A stretch of DNA of 29,141 nucleotides from DATNPH01 sp036703315 (lineage in GTDB: Bacteria > Cyanobacteriota > Cyanobacteriia > Cyanobacteriales > Coleofasciculaceae). The translations under genes were made by a program, and so were the position numbers. Shown here one piece after another: positions 18,801 through 25,966 of this stretch. The stretch covers positions 1 through 29,141 of the forward strand of contig DATNPH010000027.1 of assembly GCA_036703315.1 (NCBI GenBank). Reading direction: 5' to 3'. Position 1 is the stretch's first letter. Each line of letters opens with the position of its first letter. Under the pieces are notes generated by a model. It was not told the DNA's origin, did no database searches, and saw nothing but the letters and a program-made list of their open reading frames with translations.

Positions 18801-19162
18801 ATCCGGTACTCGATGACATAGGGTTGTTTGGCGATCGTACTCTCCCAGACAGCCTGGTCAACCTTGGCTCTATCTTGAGGGTGAATAATACTGGTAAAAG
18901 ACCTTACCCGATTATTAATGAAGTCACTTGGCGGATAACCAGAAATAGCTTGAATTGCTTCACTGAGAAACACCATCGTCCGTAGAGACGAACCTTGTAG
19001 TCCCCTCTCGTTAGCACAGCGGTAAACAGCACCCGGAATATTATCAACTAAAGTCCTAAATCCTTCCTCGCTGTGCTTAAGCAATTCTTTTACCTCTTGG
19101 TCATTTTTAGAGTACTGGGTGAATTCTGGATAAATCGCTCGGATCGGCAGGGTTTTTTTCAT
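15803..19162 (-). CDS. Soluble sensor histidine kinase with six PAS domains
   Basis: A multi-PAS two-component kinase of about 1119 residues without membrane segments, so it is cytoplasmic. Positions below count from the upstream TTG at 19180. Six PAS or PAS/PAC units start near residues 41, 182, 318, 443, 559 and 688; each ends in an ITER/ISDRK(Q)AEKAL-like linker. A coiled coil (about 810-840) leads to the H-box MVSLGQMVAGIAHEINNP with the phospho-acceptor His856. The ATPase has the N box (NLLSNAIDA, Asn1003), ADNGPG, DPFFTTK and GTGLGLS. All catalytic motifs look intact. No receiver domain or response regulator lies nearby, so its partner is elsewhere. The ATG at 19162 is preferred to the TTG six codons upstream. 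No haem- or flavin-binding signature was recognised, so the signal is unknown. Confidence 0.93.
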   Translation of the reverse strand: MKKTLPIRAIYPEFTQYSKNDQEVKELLKHSEEGFRTLVDNIPGAVYRCANERGLQGSSLRTMVFLSEAIQAISGYPPSDFINNRVRSFTSIIHPQDRAKVDQAVWESTIAKQPYVIEYRIVRADGRLAWVYDKGQGIRGENEAGQSEELPLQFDGVILDITERKQAEAQLRHTQAFLNSVVENLPVGVFIKDAEELRVMYWNKASEELFGYSREEVLGKDDYDFFPKEQARYLRAKDRQVLADGQLVDIPEDSITLPHRGQRLLYTRKVPLLDETGTPRYLLSICEDITERQRAVSEAAQSAQALRESEAHYRRILETASEGIWMFDAQSRTTFANERIAEMLGYTVEEMLGRSLFDFIDEDSRGLAQAYVERRRRGIHERHDFKFRCKDGSNLWAIVSATPILDATGQFVGVLRMITDISDRKRTEEALQESHRQFVHILERITEAFFALDHQWRFTYINSEAARALQCNQEELLGANFWDVFPEAVGSLVEQQYRQAMAEQVPVTFETFFQHLTSWVEVRVYPCEEGLSVFWQDITARKQAEKALQESERRFRAIFDSMFQFIGLMKPDGTLLEANRTALEFGGLQLAEVTGRPFWEICWWSCSPQTQARLQAAIDEARAGEFVRYEVDVLGAGDRVVTIDFSIKPVKDETGQVVLLIPEGRDISDRKQAEKALRESEQRFRATFAQAAVGIAHVDLDGKFLRINQKFCDLIGYTHEEMLARTLQDITHPDDLNTDLSDVHQVLSGEVQMYSIEKRYITRQGESVWINLTVSLRRRSSGEPKYFISVVQDISDRKQAEKALRQSESELRAKNQELQQTLRQLKQTQAQLIQNEKMVSLGQMVAGIAHEINNPISFIYGNVTYAHQYASDLLNLVQLYAQHYPEPVPDIQNEFSSLDLDFIAVDFPKLLNSMQQGANRIREIVLSLRNFSRLDEADLKQVNIHQGIDNTLLILQHRLKEQPSHPKIQVRKEYGSLPLVECYAGSLNQVFMNLLSNAIDAVETQPEPRVITIITEAVSSHSSVVSGREQRTTDFVVIRIADNGPGISQEVKKHIFDPFFTTKPIGVGTGLGLSISYSTVVEKHGGQLTCISTPGQGAEFIIELPVQQKQLSTTDINRL

Positions 19163-19593
19163 AGCTGGATGAACGACCAAGCTGAGCCTAGTTTCTAACC
19201 AAGCCCTGGAAAGAATTAGATTCTAAAAATATTATTTATTTTATTAATTAATTATTCTCAATGAAACTTCATTTTTTATATAAATATTTAATGGCATCCA
19301 TAAAGCTTTTTCTCAGGTAGCAATGATTACAGCTAAGAAGAATTATTTTTCTATAATGCAAATAAATACCAGTATTTTTAAGCCGTCGTTACACAAGAGG
19401 CTCTCTGCACAAGAGTTTATCGATAGTAATGAAGGTTTAGTTCTTCTTACAGTCAGTGCCATTCAACCTAATCTCCTAGGCTATTAGCTTTGAACACTCC
19501 TAGAGAAAAGCTAAATGCTCAGTCTAAGGGTTCTGGCTAGGGAGAAGGCAGAATGTTTGACACACCCGGATTTAAAGATCCATTCTAGTTACT
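19163..19593. other. AT-rich intergenic region between the kinase and the SRPBCC-like gene
   Basis: Bases 19220-19310 are very AT-rich (TTATTTATTTTATTAATTAA and similar), and this region probably contains the kinase promoter. Apart from the small ORF listed separately, nothing definite is seen. Confidence 0.5.
19323..19487 (+). CDS. Possible small ORF, 54 residues, unknown function
   Basis: An ATG at 19323 opens a 54-codon frame ending in TAG at 19487. AGG lies five bases before the ATG, in the sequence CAGGTAGCAATG. The predicted peptide begins MITAKKNYFSIMQINTSIFK and ends IQPNLLGY. It is mildly basic at the N-terminus and has no cysteine, double-glycine leader or membrane segment. It lies about 750 bases before the exporter cassette, which raises the idea of a peptide substrate, but nothing in it supports that directly. 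It may be chance. Confidence 0.25.
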   Translation: MITAKKNYFSIMQINTSIFKPSLHKRLSAQEFIDSNEGLVLLTVSAIQPNLLGY

Positions 19594-19977
19594 CTACCGA
19601 GCAGACGTTACAAATTGACGTAGTTGTAGCAGACTGAACGTTTGTCCAAGATTCAGCGGCAGCAGGGACACACCTTCTAGGCGGGACTGTACCCAACCTT
19701 CTCCCCAGTACCATTCGTGATAACCGTCAATTCCCTGACTTAACAGTAAACGTAAACAATTCGACTGAGCTACCTGAACTTGGTGTTGGACTGCCACGGG
19801 TCCAGTCCAAGTCGTGAAGGTCAGTCCTTCGTACAACTGTTCGGGTAGCCCAACTGAAAAGCGTTGATGCCACATCCATTGCCGTAGTTGATCGAAATAC
19901 AATAAACTGTCACGGATGACCGTGTTGGGTGCTTCCATCTCAAGGCGGAGATGACTTTGTTGAAAGGTTCCAAGCAT
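19594..19977 (-). CDS. Conserved hypothetical protein, SRPBCC/START-like
   Basis: A soluble protein of 127 residues starting MLGTFQQSHLRLEMEAPNTV. The pattern 'LRLEMEAP...IRDSLLYFDQLRQWMW', then alternating strands, then a C-terminal helix (LGQTFSLLQLRQFVTS) resembles the SRPBCC helix-grip fold, which binds hydrophobic ligands. It is rich in Trp in the middle (TTWTGPVAV, YHEWYWGEGW). I recognise the fold only by pattern, and the substrate is unknown. It is divergent from the exporter cassette with a 260-base gap. The ATG at 19977 is the only reasonable start. Confidence 0.75.
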   Translation of the reverse strand: MLGTFQQSHLRLEMEAPNTVIRDSLLYFDQLRQWMWHQRFSVGLPEQLYEGLTFTTWTGPVAVQHQVQVAQSNCLRLLLSQGIDGYHEWYWGEGWVQSRLEGVSLLPLNLGQTFSLLQLRQFVTSAR

Positions 19978-20071
19978 ACTCTATAAGCCTGATTGAATTG
20001 AATCGTACTCTCACGTCTGGTTTATGAAGGAGATTCTTCCGGAGAGGGGACAAGAGGTAGAGGCTTTCTAG

Positions 20072-20089
20072 CAAGAGAGCGTTCTCTTG
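20072..20089. other. Short hairpin in the divergent promoter region before the exporter cassette
   Basis: CAAGAGA (20072-20078) and TCTCTTG (20083-20089) form a 7-bp stem with a four-base loop. It lies between the SRPBCC-like gene and the prolyl isomerase gene, whose promoters must both lie in 19978-20237. It could be an operator palindrome. No clear -35/-10 pair was found. Confidence 0.35.
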
Positions 20090-20237
20090 TCTAAAGGAAA
20101 GTGGCTTTTCTCGGTCAGGAGAAAAGGGAATTTAGACTACCGTGTTGAAATTCTGGTGAAGAACGTATCCCTCTCACGGGCGATTTTTTGGGATGCGAAG
20201 ATAATAGGTTTTGGCAATCCGTTTATTTCTTTACTTT

Positions 20238-20996
20238 ATGGTATCCCATCCATTCTTGTCCGTTGATGACCAACCTATTTCGCTCAAGCAAGCGTTGCAA
20301 TATTTGCAAGCTGGGGGGAAACTCCAGTCTTTTATCGGAGATATTCTACGTCAACACGTCATTGAGCAAGAACTACAAAACCGAGAAGATCTTGATGTTA
20401 GTCCTCTACTAACTGAGCAGGCAGTGATTGATTTTCGACTAAACAATCAGCTGAGTGACCCGAAAGTTTTTGCTGACTGGCTTGCTAGCAATGGAAATGA
20501 TTACAGTAGTTTTCTCGCCTCAATCACATTTGGCTTCAAGTTAGAGAAACTCAAAGTTCAGGTTACGGAGCCGAAACTACAAGAATACTTCATTGAGCGT
20601 AAGCTCTTTCTAGATCGGGTGGTACTCTCTCGGATTATTGTTGCTCAAGCTGAACTAGCTGAGGAGCTAACTAGCCAAATTGAAGAGGGAGTAAACTTTG
20701 AGCAACTGGTCAGAGAATATTCGATCGCTGAGGATAAGATTGTCAATGGCATGATGGGACCAGTTAGTCGGGGTACTCTGCCGGATGTACTAAGGGCAGC
20801 GGTTGATTCAGCGAGTCCTGGAGAGTTGATCGGGCCGCTAGAACTGGAAGGACATTGGGTTTTATTTCGATTCGAGCAATTTCTGCCAGCTTCTATAGAG
20901 GATAGGCAGCTAAAGCAAGCATTACAAAATGAGCTGTTTGAGCAATGGCTAGCACAGAAGATCCAAAACATGAACGTCAAGATTCAGGTCGGGTAA
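20238..20996 (+). CDS. Parvulin-type peptidyl-prolyl isomerase linked to the ABC exporter
   Basis: A SurA/PrsA-like protein of 252 residues: a helical chaperone-like N-terminal half (1-125) and one parvulin domain (about 126-216). The parvulin part is recognised by VVLSRIIV, FEQLVREYSIAED, MMGPVSRGTLPDVLR and SPGELIGPLELEGHWVLFRF. Unlike SurA or PrsA it has no signal peptide or lipobox, so it is probably cytoplasmic. The ATG at 20238 is preferred to a TTG nine codons upstream (20211), though neither has a clear Shine-Dalgarno sequence. Its end overlaps the ABC exporter start by 52 bases, implying co-translation. The likely role is to handle proline-containing cargo before export (inference from context). 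Confidence 0.9.
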   Translation: MVSHPFLSVDDQPISLKQALQYLQAGGKLQSFIGDILRQHVIEQELQNREDLDVSPLLTEQAVIDFRLNNQLSDPKVFADWLASNGNDYSSFLASITFGFKLEKLKVQVTEPKLQEYFIERKLFLDRVVLSRIIVAQAELAEELTSQIEEGVNFEQLVREYSIAEDKIVNGMMGPVSRGTLPDVLRAAVDSASPGELIGPLELEGHWVLFRFEQFLPASIEDRQLKQALQNELFEQWLAQKIQNMNVKIQVG

Positions 20997-23659
20997 GAGT
21001 TGTTAATGATGAATTTCTAGAGGTAAGGATTATCGACTCTCTACCCTGGAATGTGCCGCCTCTTTGCTTACTGAACCCTGAACAGCAAGTCCAATTGAGA
21101 AACCAGGCTCAAACGACACACTACAAACTAGGAGAAAAGATCTGGTCTACAGAAAATCCAGGAAAGCAGTTTTTAGTTGTTGCTGGTAAGGTACGCCTGA
21201 GGGAAGAAGGACTACGCAAACCACTGGTGACGTTAGGAGTGGGGGATTGGTTCGGTGACTTACTAAAGCTTTCGGGTTCACTCAAAGCGGTAGCTGCTGA
21301 CAAAGACGTGACAGTAGTGGGGTGGGACACAGCACTTTGGGAGGCCGCTTCATCTCTAGAAAGTGAGAGGTTCTGGAATCAAGCACGAAGGCGTATCCAA
21401 CCTCAAACTTCTGATGAGTCTCAACCTGTATCAGGCTATCCTTTCGTCTCAAGTCTAAATACAGCGGCTGCCTGCTTGACAATGGCGGCTTGGCAGCTAC
21501 AAATTTCAATCCAATTGGATCGGGTACAACGTCAACTGCGAGGACAACACCCTAAAAATCTCGTAGAAGCGGGAGAAAAAATGGGGTTGCAGTTGAGACG
21601 ATTGCAGACGACTTGGACTGATTTGCGGCAGTTGTCATTCCCGGCTTTGTTGCGTTGGAATCAGGGGAGTGGGCAAAAAGCAGGGGAGAGAGGGAGCACC
21701 GCTTCGCTCGGAGGAGGGGGAGTAGGGGAGACTTCTGTAGCAATCCTCAGTCAAACCAACAACTCAATCACCCCCTCATCTTCTCATTGGGTTGTAGTGT
21801 ACGGCGTTATGGGCGATCGCTTAATCATCGCTGACCCTTTGAACCCCGATCACACTTGCGAAAGTGTTCCTAAGTCGATGGTTGAAGCCGCTTGGGATGG
21901 GCAGTTTTGGCAAGTGGAACTCATCCAGAAGCAGGACAAATTTAACCTGAGTTGGTTCTTACCAGCTGTTTGGCACTATCGACGATTGCTAGGAGAGGTT
22001 TTATTTGCTTCATTCACATTGCAGCTGTTAGGGTTAGCGACTCCCATCATCACTCAGGTGATCATTGATAAAGTGATGGTGCAGGAAAGTCTGCCTACTT
22101 TAGATGTGATGGGCTTGGCTCTGCTTTTGGTCGCTTTCTTTGAGGCATTCTTAGGTGTTCTGCGGCTATTCATCTTTACCCACACCGCTCGACGCCTTGA
22201 CCTTAGCTTATCAGCCCAAGTATTTCGTCATCTGCTGCGGCTCCCTTTAGCGTATTTTGAGGCGCGTCGGGTGGGAGACACGGTGGCACGAGTGCAGGAA
22301 CTGGAAAATATCCGCCAGTTTCTCACTGGCACAGCACTGACGGTTATTCTCGACAGCATCTTTGCTGTAGTGTATCTGGCACTGATGTTTTACTACAATG
22401 TCCAACTTACCTGGGTTGCCTTAGCCGTACTGCCGTTATTTGCGATTCTAAGCCTAGTAGCAACGCCAGTTTTACGCAATTGGTTGAATGAAACGTTTAA
22501 CCGCAGTGCGGATAGCCAATCGTTTTTAGTCGAGACAATTACTGGAATTCACGCGGTTAAGGCTCATGGGGCAGAACGAACAGCACGCGATCGCTGGGAA
22601 GGGTTGTTTGCTCGCTTTATCCGCACCGGCTTTAGAGCCTCCACTACATCCAATATCAGCAACAACATCGGTGACTTTCTCACCAATTTCTCTAGCCTAC
22701 TAATTCTCTGGTTTGGAGCCAGACTGGTTATTGACCACAAGCTCACCATCGGTCAGCTAGTCGCCTTTCAAATGCTTTCTGGCAGGGTGACAGGACCACT
22801 CCTACGCTTAGTACAACTGTGGCAAAATCTCCAACAAGTCTTGCTCTCGGTAGACCGAATTGGCGATATTCTCAATGTCGCACCGGAAGCTGAACCTGGA
22901 GCAGGTCTTGTTCTCCCTTCCCTGAAGGGTCAAGTCAGCTTCGATCAAATCTTCTTCCGCTATCGACCTAACCAAGAACCAATCCTGCGGGGAATCTCAT
23001 TCACCATAGAACCGGGAATGTTTGTCGGAATTGTCGGACGTAGCGGTTCTGGTAAGAGTACCCTTTCTAAGCTGTTGCAACGCCTCTACCAACCAGAGTC
23101 GGGTCGCATTTTAATTGATGGCTTTGATCTTAAAAGTGCTGATCTCGCTTCTCTACGGCAACAAATTAGCGTAGTTCTCCAAGAAGATTTTCTCTTTAAC
23201 GCTTCCATCTTGGAAAATATCACTTTAGGTAATCCAGATATCTCCGCTGAACAGGTAGTAGAAGCAGCTCGACTAGCTGTCGCCCATGACTTCATTAGTG
23301 AAATGCCCCAAGGCTACGAAACCAATGTTGGGGAGCGAGGCACAGCCTTATCTGGTGGTCAGCGGCAACGTGTTGCTTTGGCTCGTCTGTTCCTTGCTCA
23401 AGCTCCCATCTTGATTTTGGACGAGGCGACTAGCGCTTTAGATAGTGAGACGGAGCAACAAGTTTTACAAAACCTCCAAGCTATTTCCCAGAACCGCACC
23501 CTGTTCTTGATTGCCCATCGCTTTGCCCCCCTAAAACGGGCTGATTTGATTTTGGTATTGGAGAAGGGCGTTCTGGTTGAAAAAGGTACGCATGAGCAGC
23601 TCTTGCAACAGAAGGGGTTGTATTGGTCACTCTATCAACGTCAGCAATCCGCTGTCTAA
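20945..23659 (+). CDS. HlyB-type ABC exporter with degenerate CNB-like and C39-like N-terminal domains
   Basis: Inner-membrane ATPase of a type I secretion system, 904 residues. Domains in order: a cyclic-nucleotide-binding-like domain (about 40-135), a C39 peptidase-like domain (about 164-328), a six-helix ABC transmembrane domain (about 345-640), and an ATPase (660-900) with Walker A GRSGSGKST (698-706), LSGGQ (802-806), Walker B ILILDE (822-827) and H-loop His858. The nucleotide-binding half looks fully active. In the C39-like domain the catalytic Cys position is Thr173 (NTAAACLTM), and the oxyanion Gln six residues before is Phe167. His281 and Asp297 remain. It should therefore bind substrate, as in HlyB, rather than cut a leader. 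The CNB-like domain lacks the phosphate-binding Arg. The ATG at 20945 lies inside the upstream isomerase gene. Confidence 0.95.
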   Translation: MASTEDPKHERQDSGRVRVVNDEFLEVRIIDSLPWNVPPLCLLNPEQQVQLRNQAQTTHYKLGEKIWSTENPGKQFLVVAGKVRLREEGLRKPLVTLGVGDWFGDLLKLSGSLKAVAADKDVTVVGWDTALWEAASSLESERFWNQARRRIQPQTSDESQPVSGYPFVSSLNTAAACLTMAAWQLQISIQLDRVQRQLRGQHPKNLVEAGEKMGLQLRRLQTTWTDLRQLSFPALLRWNQGSGQKAGERGSTASLGGGGVGETSVAILSQTNNSITPSSSHWVVVYGVMGDRLIIADPLNPDHTCESVPKSMVEAAWDGQFWQVELIQKQDKFNLSWFLPAVWHYRRLLGEVLFASFTLQLLGLATPIITQVIIDKVMVQESLPTLDVMGLALLLVAFFEAFLGVLRLFIFTHTARRLDLSLSAQVFRHLLRLPLAYFEARRVGDTVARVQELENIRQFLTGTALTVILDSIFAVVYLALMFYYNVQLTWVALAVLPLFAILSLVATPVLRNWLNETFNRSADSQSFLVETITGIHAVKAHGAERTARDRWEGLFARFIRTGFRASTTSNISNNIGDFLTNFSSLLILWFGARLVIDHKLTIGQLVAFQMLSGRVTGPLLRLVQLWQNLQQVLLSVDRIGDILNVAPEAEPGAGLVLPSLKGQVSFDQIFFRYRPNQEPILRGISFTIEPGMFVGIVGRSGSGKSTLSKLLQRLYQPESGRILIDGFDLKSADLASLRQQISVVLQEDFLFNASILENITLGNPDISAEQVVEAARLAVAHDFISEMPQGYETNVGERGTALSGGQRQRVALARLFLAQAPILILDEATSALDSETEQQVLQNLQAISQNRTLFLIAHRFAPLKRADLILVLEKGVLVEKGTHEQLLQQKGLYWSLYQRQQSAV
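21662..21739 (+). repeat. G-rich dispersed-repeat insert inside the exporter's C39-like domain
   Basis: Bases 21662-21739 (residues 240-265) read as Gly/Ser-rich low-complexity protein (GSGQKAGERGSTASLGGGGV). The DNA has the GGGGAG/GCAGGGGAG runs also seen at 724-757 plus CGCTTCGCTCGG, a motif common in dispersed cyanobacterial repeats. It lies between the conserved LLRWNQ and HWVVVYGV parts of the C39-like fold, probably in a surface loop. It appears to be an in-frame repeat insertion without stop codons. Confidence 0.6.
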
Positions 23660-23660
23660 T

Positions 23661-23784
23661 TAATTTAAAGGATGTGTGAAGCCATCACAAGGAATGGTGA
23701 ATGGTGAATAGTGAGTAGTGAGTAGCGACATGGTCAGATGGTCAGATGTCTGACTAATTTAAAGAATGTGTGAAGTCATCACAA
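23661..23784. repeat. 30-base direct repeat flanking a heptad/octad tandem array
   Basis: Copies at 23661-23690 and 23755-23784 match at 28 of 30 bases. Between them, 23692-23726 is five heptads (GAATGGT twice, GAATAGT, GAGTAGT, GAGTAGC), then TGGTCAGA twice (23731-23746), then the palindrome GTCAGATGTCTGAC (23741-23754). It lies between the exporter stop and the calpain-like gene. It looks like repeat expansion with duplication of flanking DNA. A weak hairpin (CACCTTG/CAAGGTG, 23819-23840) follows. Confidence 0.8.
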
Positions 23785-23896
23785 AGTCACTATGAATTTT
23801 GTATTAATTGACGCAAAACACCTTGCCACCCCCCAAGGTGAGTAAACGAAAATATACCTATAGGAGGGTTATTTTTTTTACACAGAGGAAATAAAT

Positions 23897-25780
23897 ATGC
23901 CAGTGGATTACGCAGGCAATACCCTACCGACTGCCAGGGCACTCGATATCACTCCCAGTCCTCAGACCTTCAAAGACTGGGTAGGTTCGCTGGACACGAA
24001 CGATTATTACAGTTTTAGTCTCAGTGGTCGTAGCAGCTTTAATCTCAAGCTTGACGGCATGACCGCTAATGCGGATGTACGGCTGCTTAATAGCAGTGGG
24101 AAAGTTGTTGCGAGTGGTATTGCGGGTAACACTGGTGCAGCAGAATCCATCAACAGCACCTTAGAGAAAGGTAATTACTATATTCAGGTCTTTCCTGTTG
24201 GAACTGCCAGCACCTACTACAACCTAAGTGTGTCGGCTACGCCAGTAGACTATGCGGGAAACACCATAACTGACGCTCGTAACATCACTGTTAACTCAAT
24301 TCCTACCACTTATCAAGATTGGGTAGGCAGCGCAGATCTGAATGACTCCTATCGTTTTACTCTAAGCAATAGCAGCGACTTGAAGCTCACACTCAACGGA
24401 CTCAGTGCAGATGCTGATGTTAAGTTGCTACAGCTCGACAGTACAGGAAAAACTATTCAAGTTGGTGGTCAACTTGGTGTATCGGCTACTAGTGGTACTA
24501 CTGCCGAAGCGATTAACCTCAACAGCTTGGCAGCGGGTACCTACGTAATTCAGGTTTACCAGTTTAGTGGTGATACTTACTACAATGTAAGCCTCTCGGC
24601 TACCCCATCAGTAAACATTACACCTGGGAACCTCACCCAAGACTGGTTTAACAAAAATCTGGTCAACCCAACGATTCAGAGTTTAACGCGTAGCTTGGCT
24701 ACTGATGGTTTAACTCGCAATGAGATGCTTCAAATCTTCCGTGCAGCTGAAGACGGTGATGCAGTTAATGGTGTAATTGACGCAACTGAACTCAAAGATC
24801 TCCGGACAATAGTCAGCAACACGGCTTTGTTCAAGATGTCGAACACGTATGACTATGACTATGTACGTGTTTTGTCTAACAAGATTGTCAACGGCGACAT
24901 TGCTAATACAACGTATCAAGGTGCCCCTCTAGGCAATTTGTATGCCGGTAGCAGTGCCACTCAACTGGAGAAACTGATTGGTCAGTGGTTCCTAGGAAGC
25001 GATCGCCCCGTAGCCCAGTCCTCTGACAAAACAGTAACCTATAGTTATAAAAATGCTAGTGGTTCTCTATTCCAAAATGGGATTGGCTATCCAGATATTA
25101 AACAAGGGGATGTGGGTAATTGCTACTTCCTGGCCGGATTAGGTGAAGCAGCACTGTATTCGCCCAACACCATCAAGAGTATGTTCATTGACAACGGTGA
25201 CAATACTTACACCGTTCGCTTCTATAACAATGGTGTGGCTGACTATATGACGGTAGACAGGTATTTGCCCACTGATGCCTCGGGACGTTTGGTTTACGCT
25301 AGTACTGGCAGTCTTTATAACAGCTCCTCTAATGAATTGTGGGTTGCTCTAGCTGAGAAAGCCTACGCTCAACTGAATTCGTCTGGATGGATTGGGCAAG
25401 ATAACACCAACTCTTACCAAGGAATTGAAGGTGGCTGGGATGGGTATGCCTTCAGTCACATCACAGGGAATACCACGGGTTACTATGGTATGTTGGACTT
25501 CAACTCTATGGTGAACTATTTCAATTCTGGTAATTGGGTGGGTGTAAGTTCCAAGGTTTCTGGAGTCGCCTCAAATGTAGTTCCTAATCATGCTTATGTA
25601 GTGACAGATTACAATGCTTCTACTAAGACATTTACTCTGTTCAATCCTTGGGGAGTTAATGGAGGGTACTACGATAGCAATGGGGATGGTGTAGCAGAGA
25701 CCTTCAAGCCAGGTACTGTAGAACTGAGTTATAGCCAGCTAATAGCCAATTTTGATGGATGGACTTACACGTTCACCTAG
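23897..25780 (+). CDS. Calpain-family (C2) cysteine protease with two PPC domains, likely secreted
   Basis: A 627-residue papain-fold protease of the calpain family, usually calcium-dependent. Residues 4-113 and 117-234 are two pre-peptidase C-terminal (PPC) beta domains, each opening PVDYAGNT. A helical linker (245-370) contains an EF-hand-like stretch (EDGDAVNGVIDATEL, 285-299, one residue longer than the canonical loop). The catalytic domain (390-627) has Gln403 and Cys409 (KQGDVGNCYFLAGL), His565 (PNHAYVVTDY) and Asn583 (LFNPWGVNGG), so the triad is complete. Cys409 is the only cysteine in the protein. There is no signal peptide and no RTX repeat array. The gene lies just after the exporter, so type I export is inferred. 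AGAGGAAAT before the ATG is a fair ribosome site. Confidence 0.93.
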   Translation: MPVDYAGNTLPTARALDITPSPQTFKDWVGSLDTNDYYSFSLSGRSSFNLKLDGMTANADVRLLNSSGKVVASGIAGNTGAAESINSTLEKGNYYIQVFPVGTASTYYNLSVSATPVDYAGNTITDARNITVNSIPTTYQDWVGSADLNDSYRFTLSNSSDLKLTLNGLSADADVKLLQLDSTGKTIQVGGQLGVSATSGTTAEAINLNSLAAGTYVIQVYQFSGDTYYNVSLSATPSVNITPGNLTQDWFNKNLVNPTIQSLTRSLATDGLTRNEMLQIFRAAEDGDAVNGVIDATELKDLRTIVSNTALFKMSNTYDYDYVRVLSNKIVNGDIANTTYQGAPLGNLYAGSSATQLEKLIGQWFLGSDRPVAQSSDKTVTYSYKNASGSLFQNGIGYPDIKQGDVGNCYFLAGLGEAALYSPNTIKSMFIDNGDNTYTVRFYNNGVADYMTVDRYLPTDASGRLVYASTGSLYNSSSNELWVALAEKAYAQLNSSGWIGQDNTNSYQGIEGGWDGYAFSHITGNTTGYYGMLDFNSMVNYFNSGNWVGVSSKVSGVASNVVPNHAYVVTDYNASTKTFTLFNPWGVNGGYYDSNGDGVAETFKPGTVELSYSQLIANFDGWTYTFT

Positions 25781-25966
25781 TACTGCTTTGCTGAAATAAT
25801 TCAATAGTGAGAGAAAGAGTTAAGGCAGAGGTATAAAGCGGGTAAGATTTGCTGCAACTAATGGAAAAATTTTGCCAGACTGCACTCTAGAAGATATTGT
25901 GACTGAGCGGAACTTTCTTAGTTACTTCTCTTCTGAGAGTTTATGTTAGTCGAAGTCTAAAGATTT

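Noticed and set aside
20188..20412. 74-codon plus-strand frame starting before the isomerase gene
   Set aside because: It overlaps the isomerase gene in another frame and resembles no protein family.
23792..23845. 17-codon leader peptide frame (MNFVLIDAKHLATPQGE) before the calpain gene
   Set aside because: It has no ribosome site and overlaps a weak hairpin; it cannot be told from chance.
23897..25780. RTX-type glycine-rich calcium repeats in the calpain-like protein as a type I secretion mark
   Set aside because: Only one DxNxDG-like loop (residues 593-598) and one EF-hand-like stretch are present; there is no nonapeptide array, so export cannot be argued from RTX repeats.
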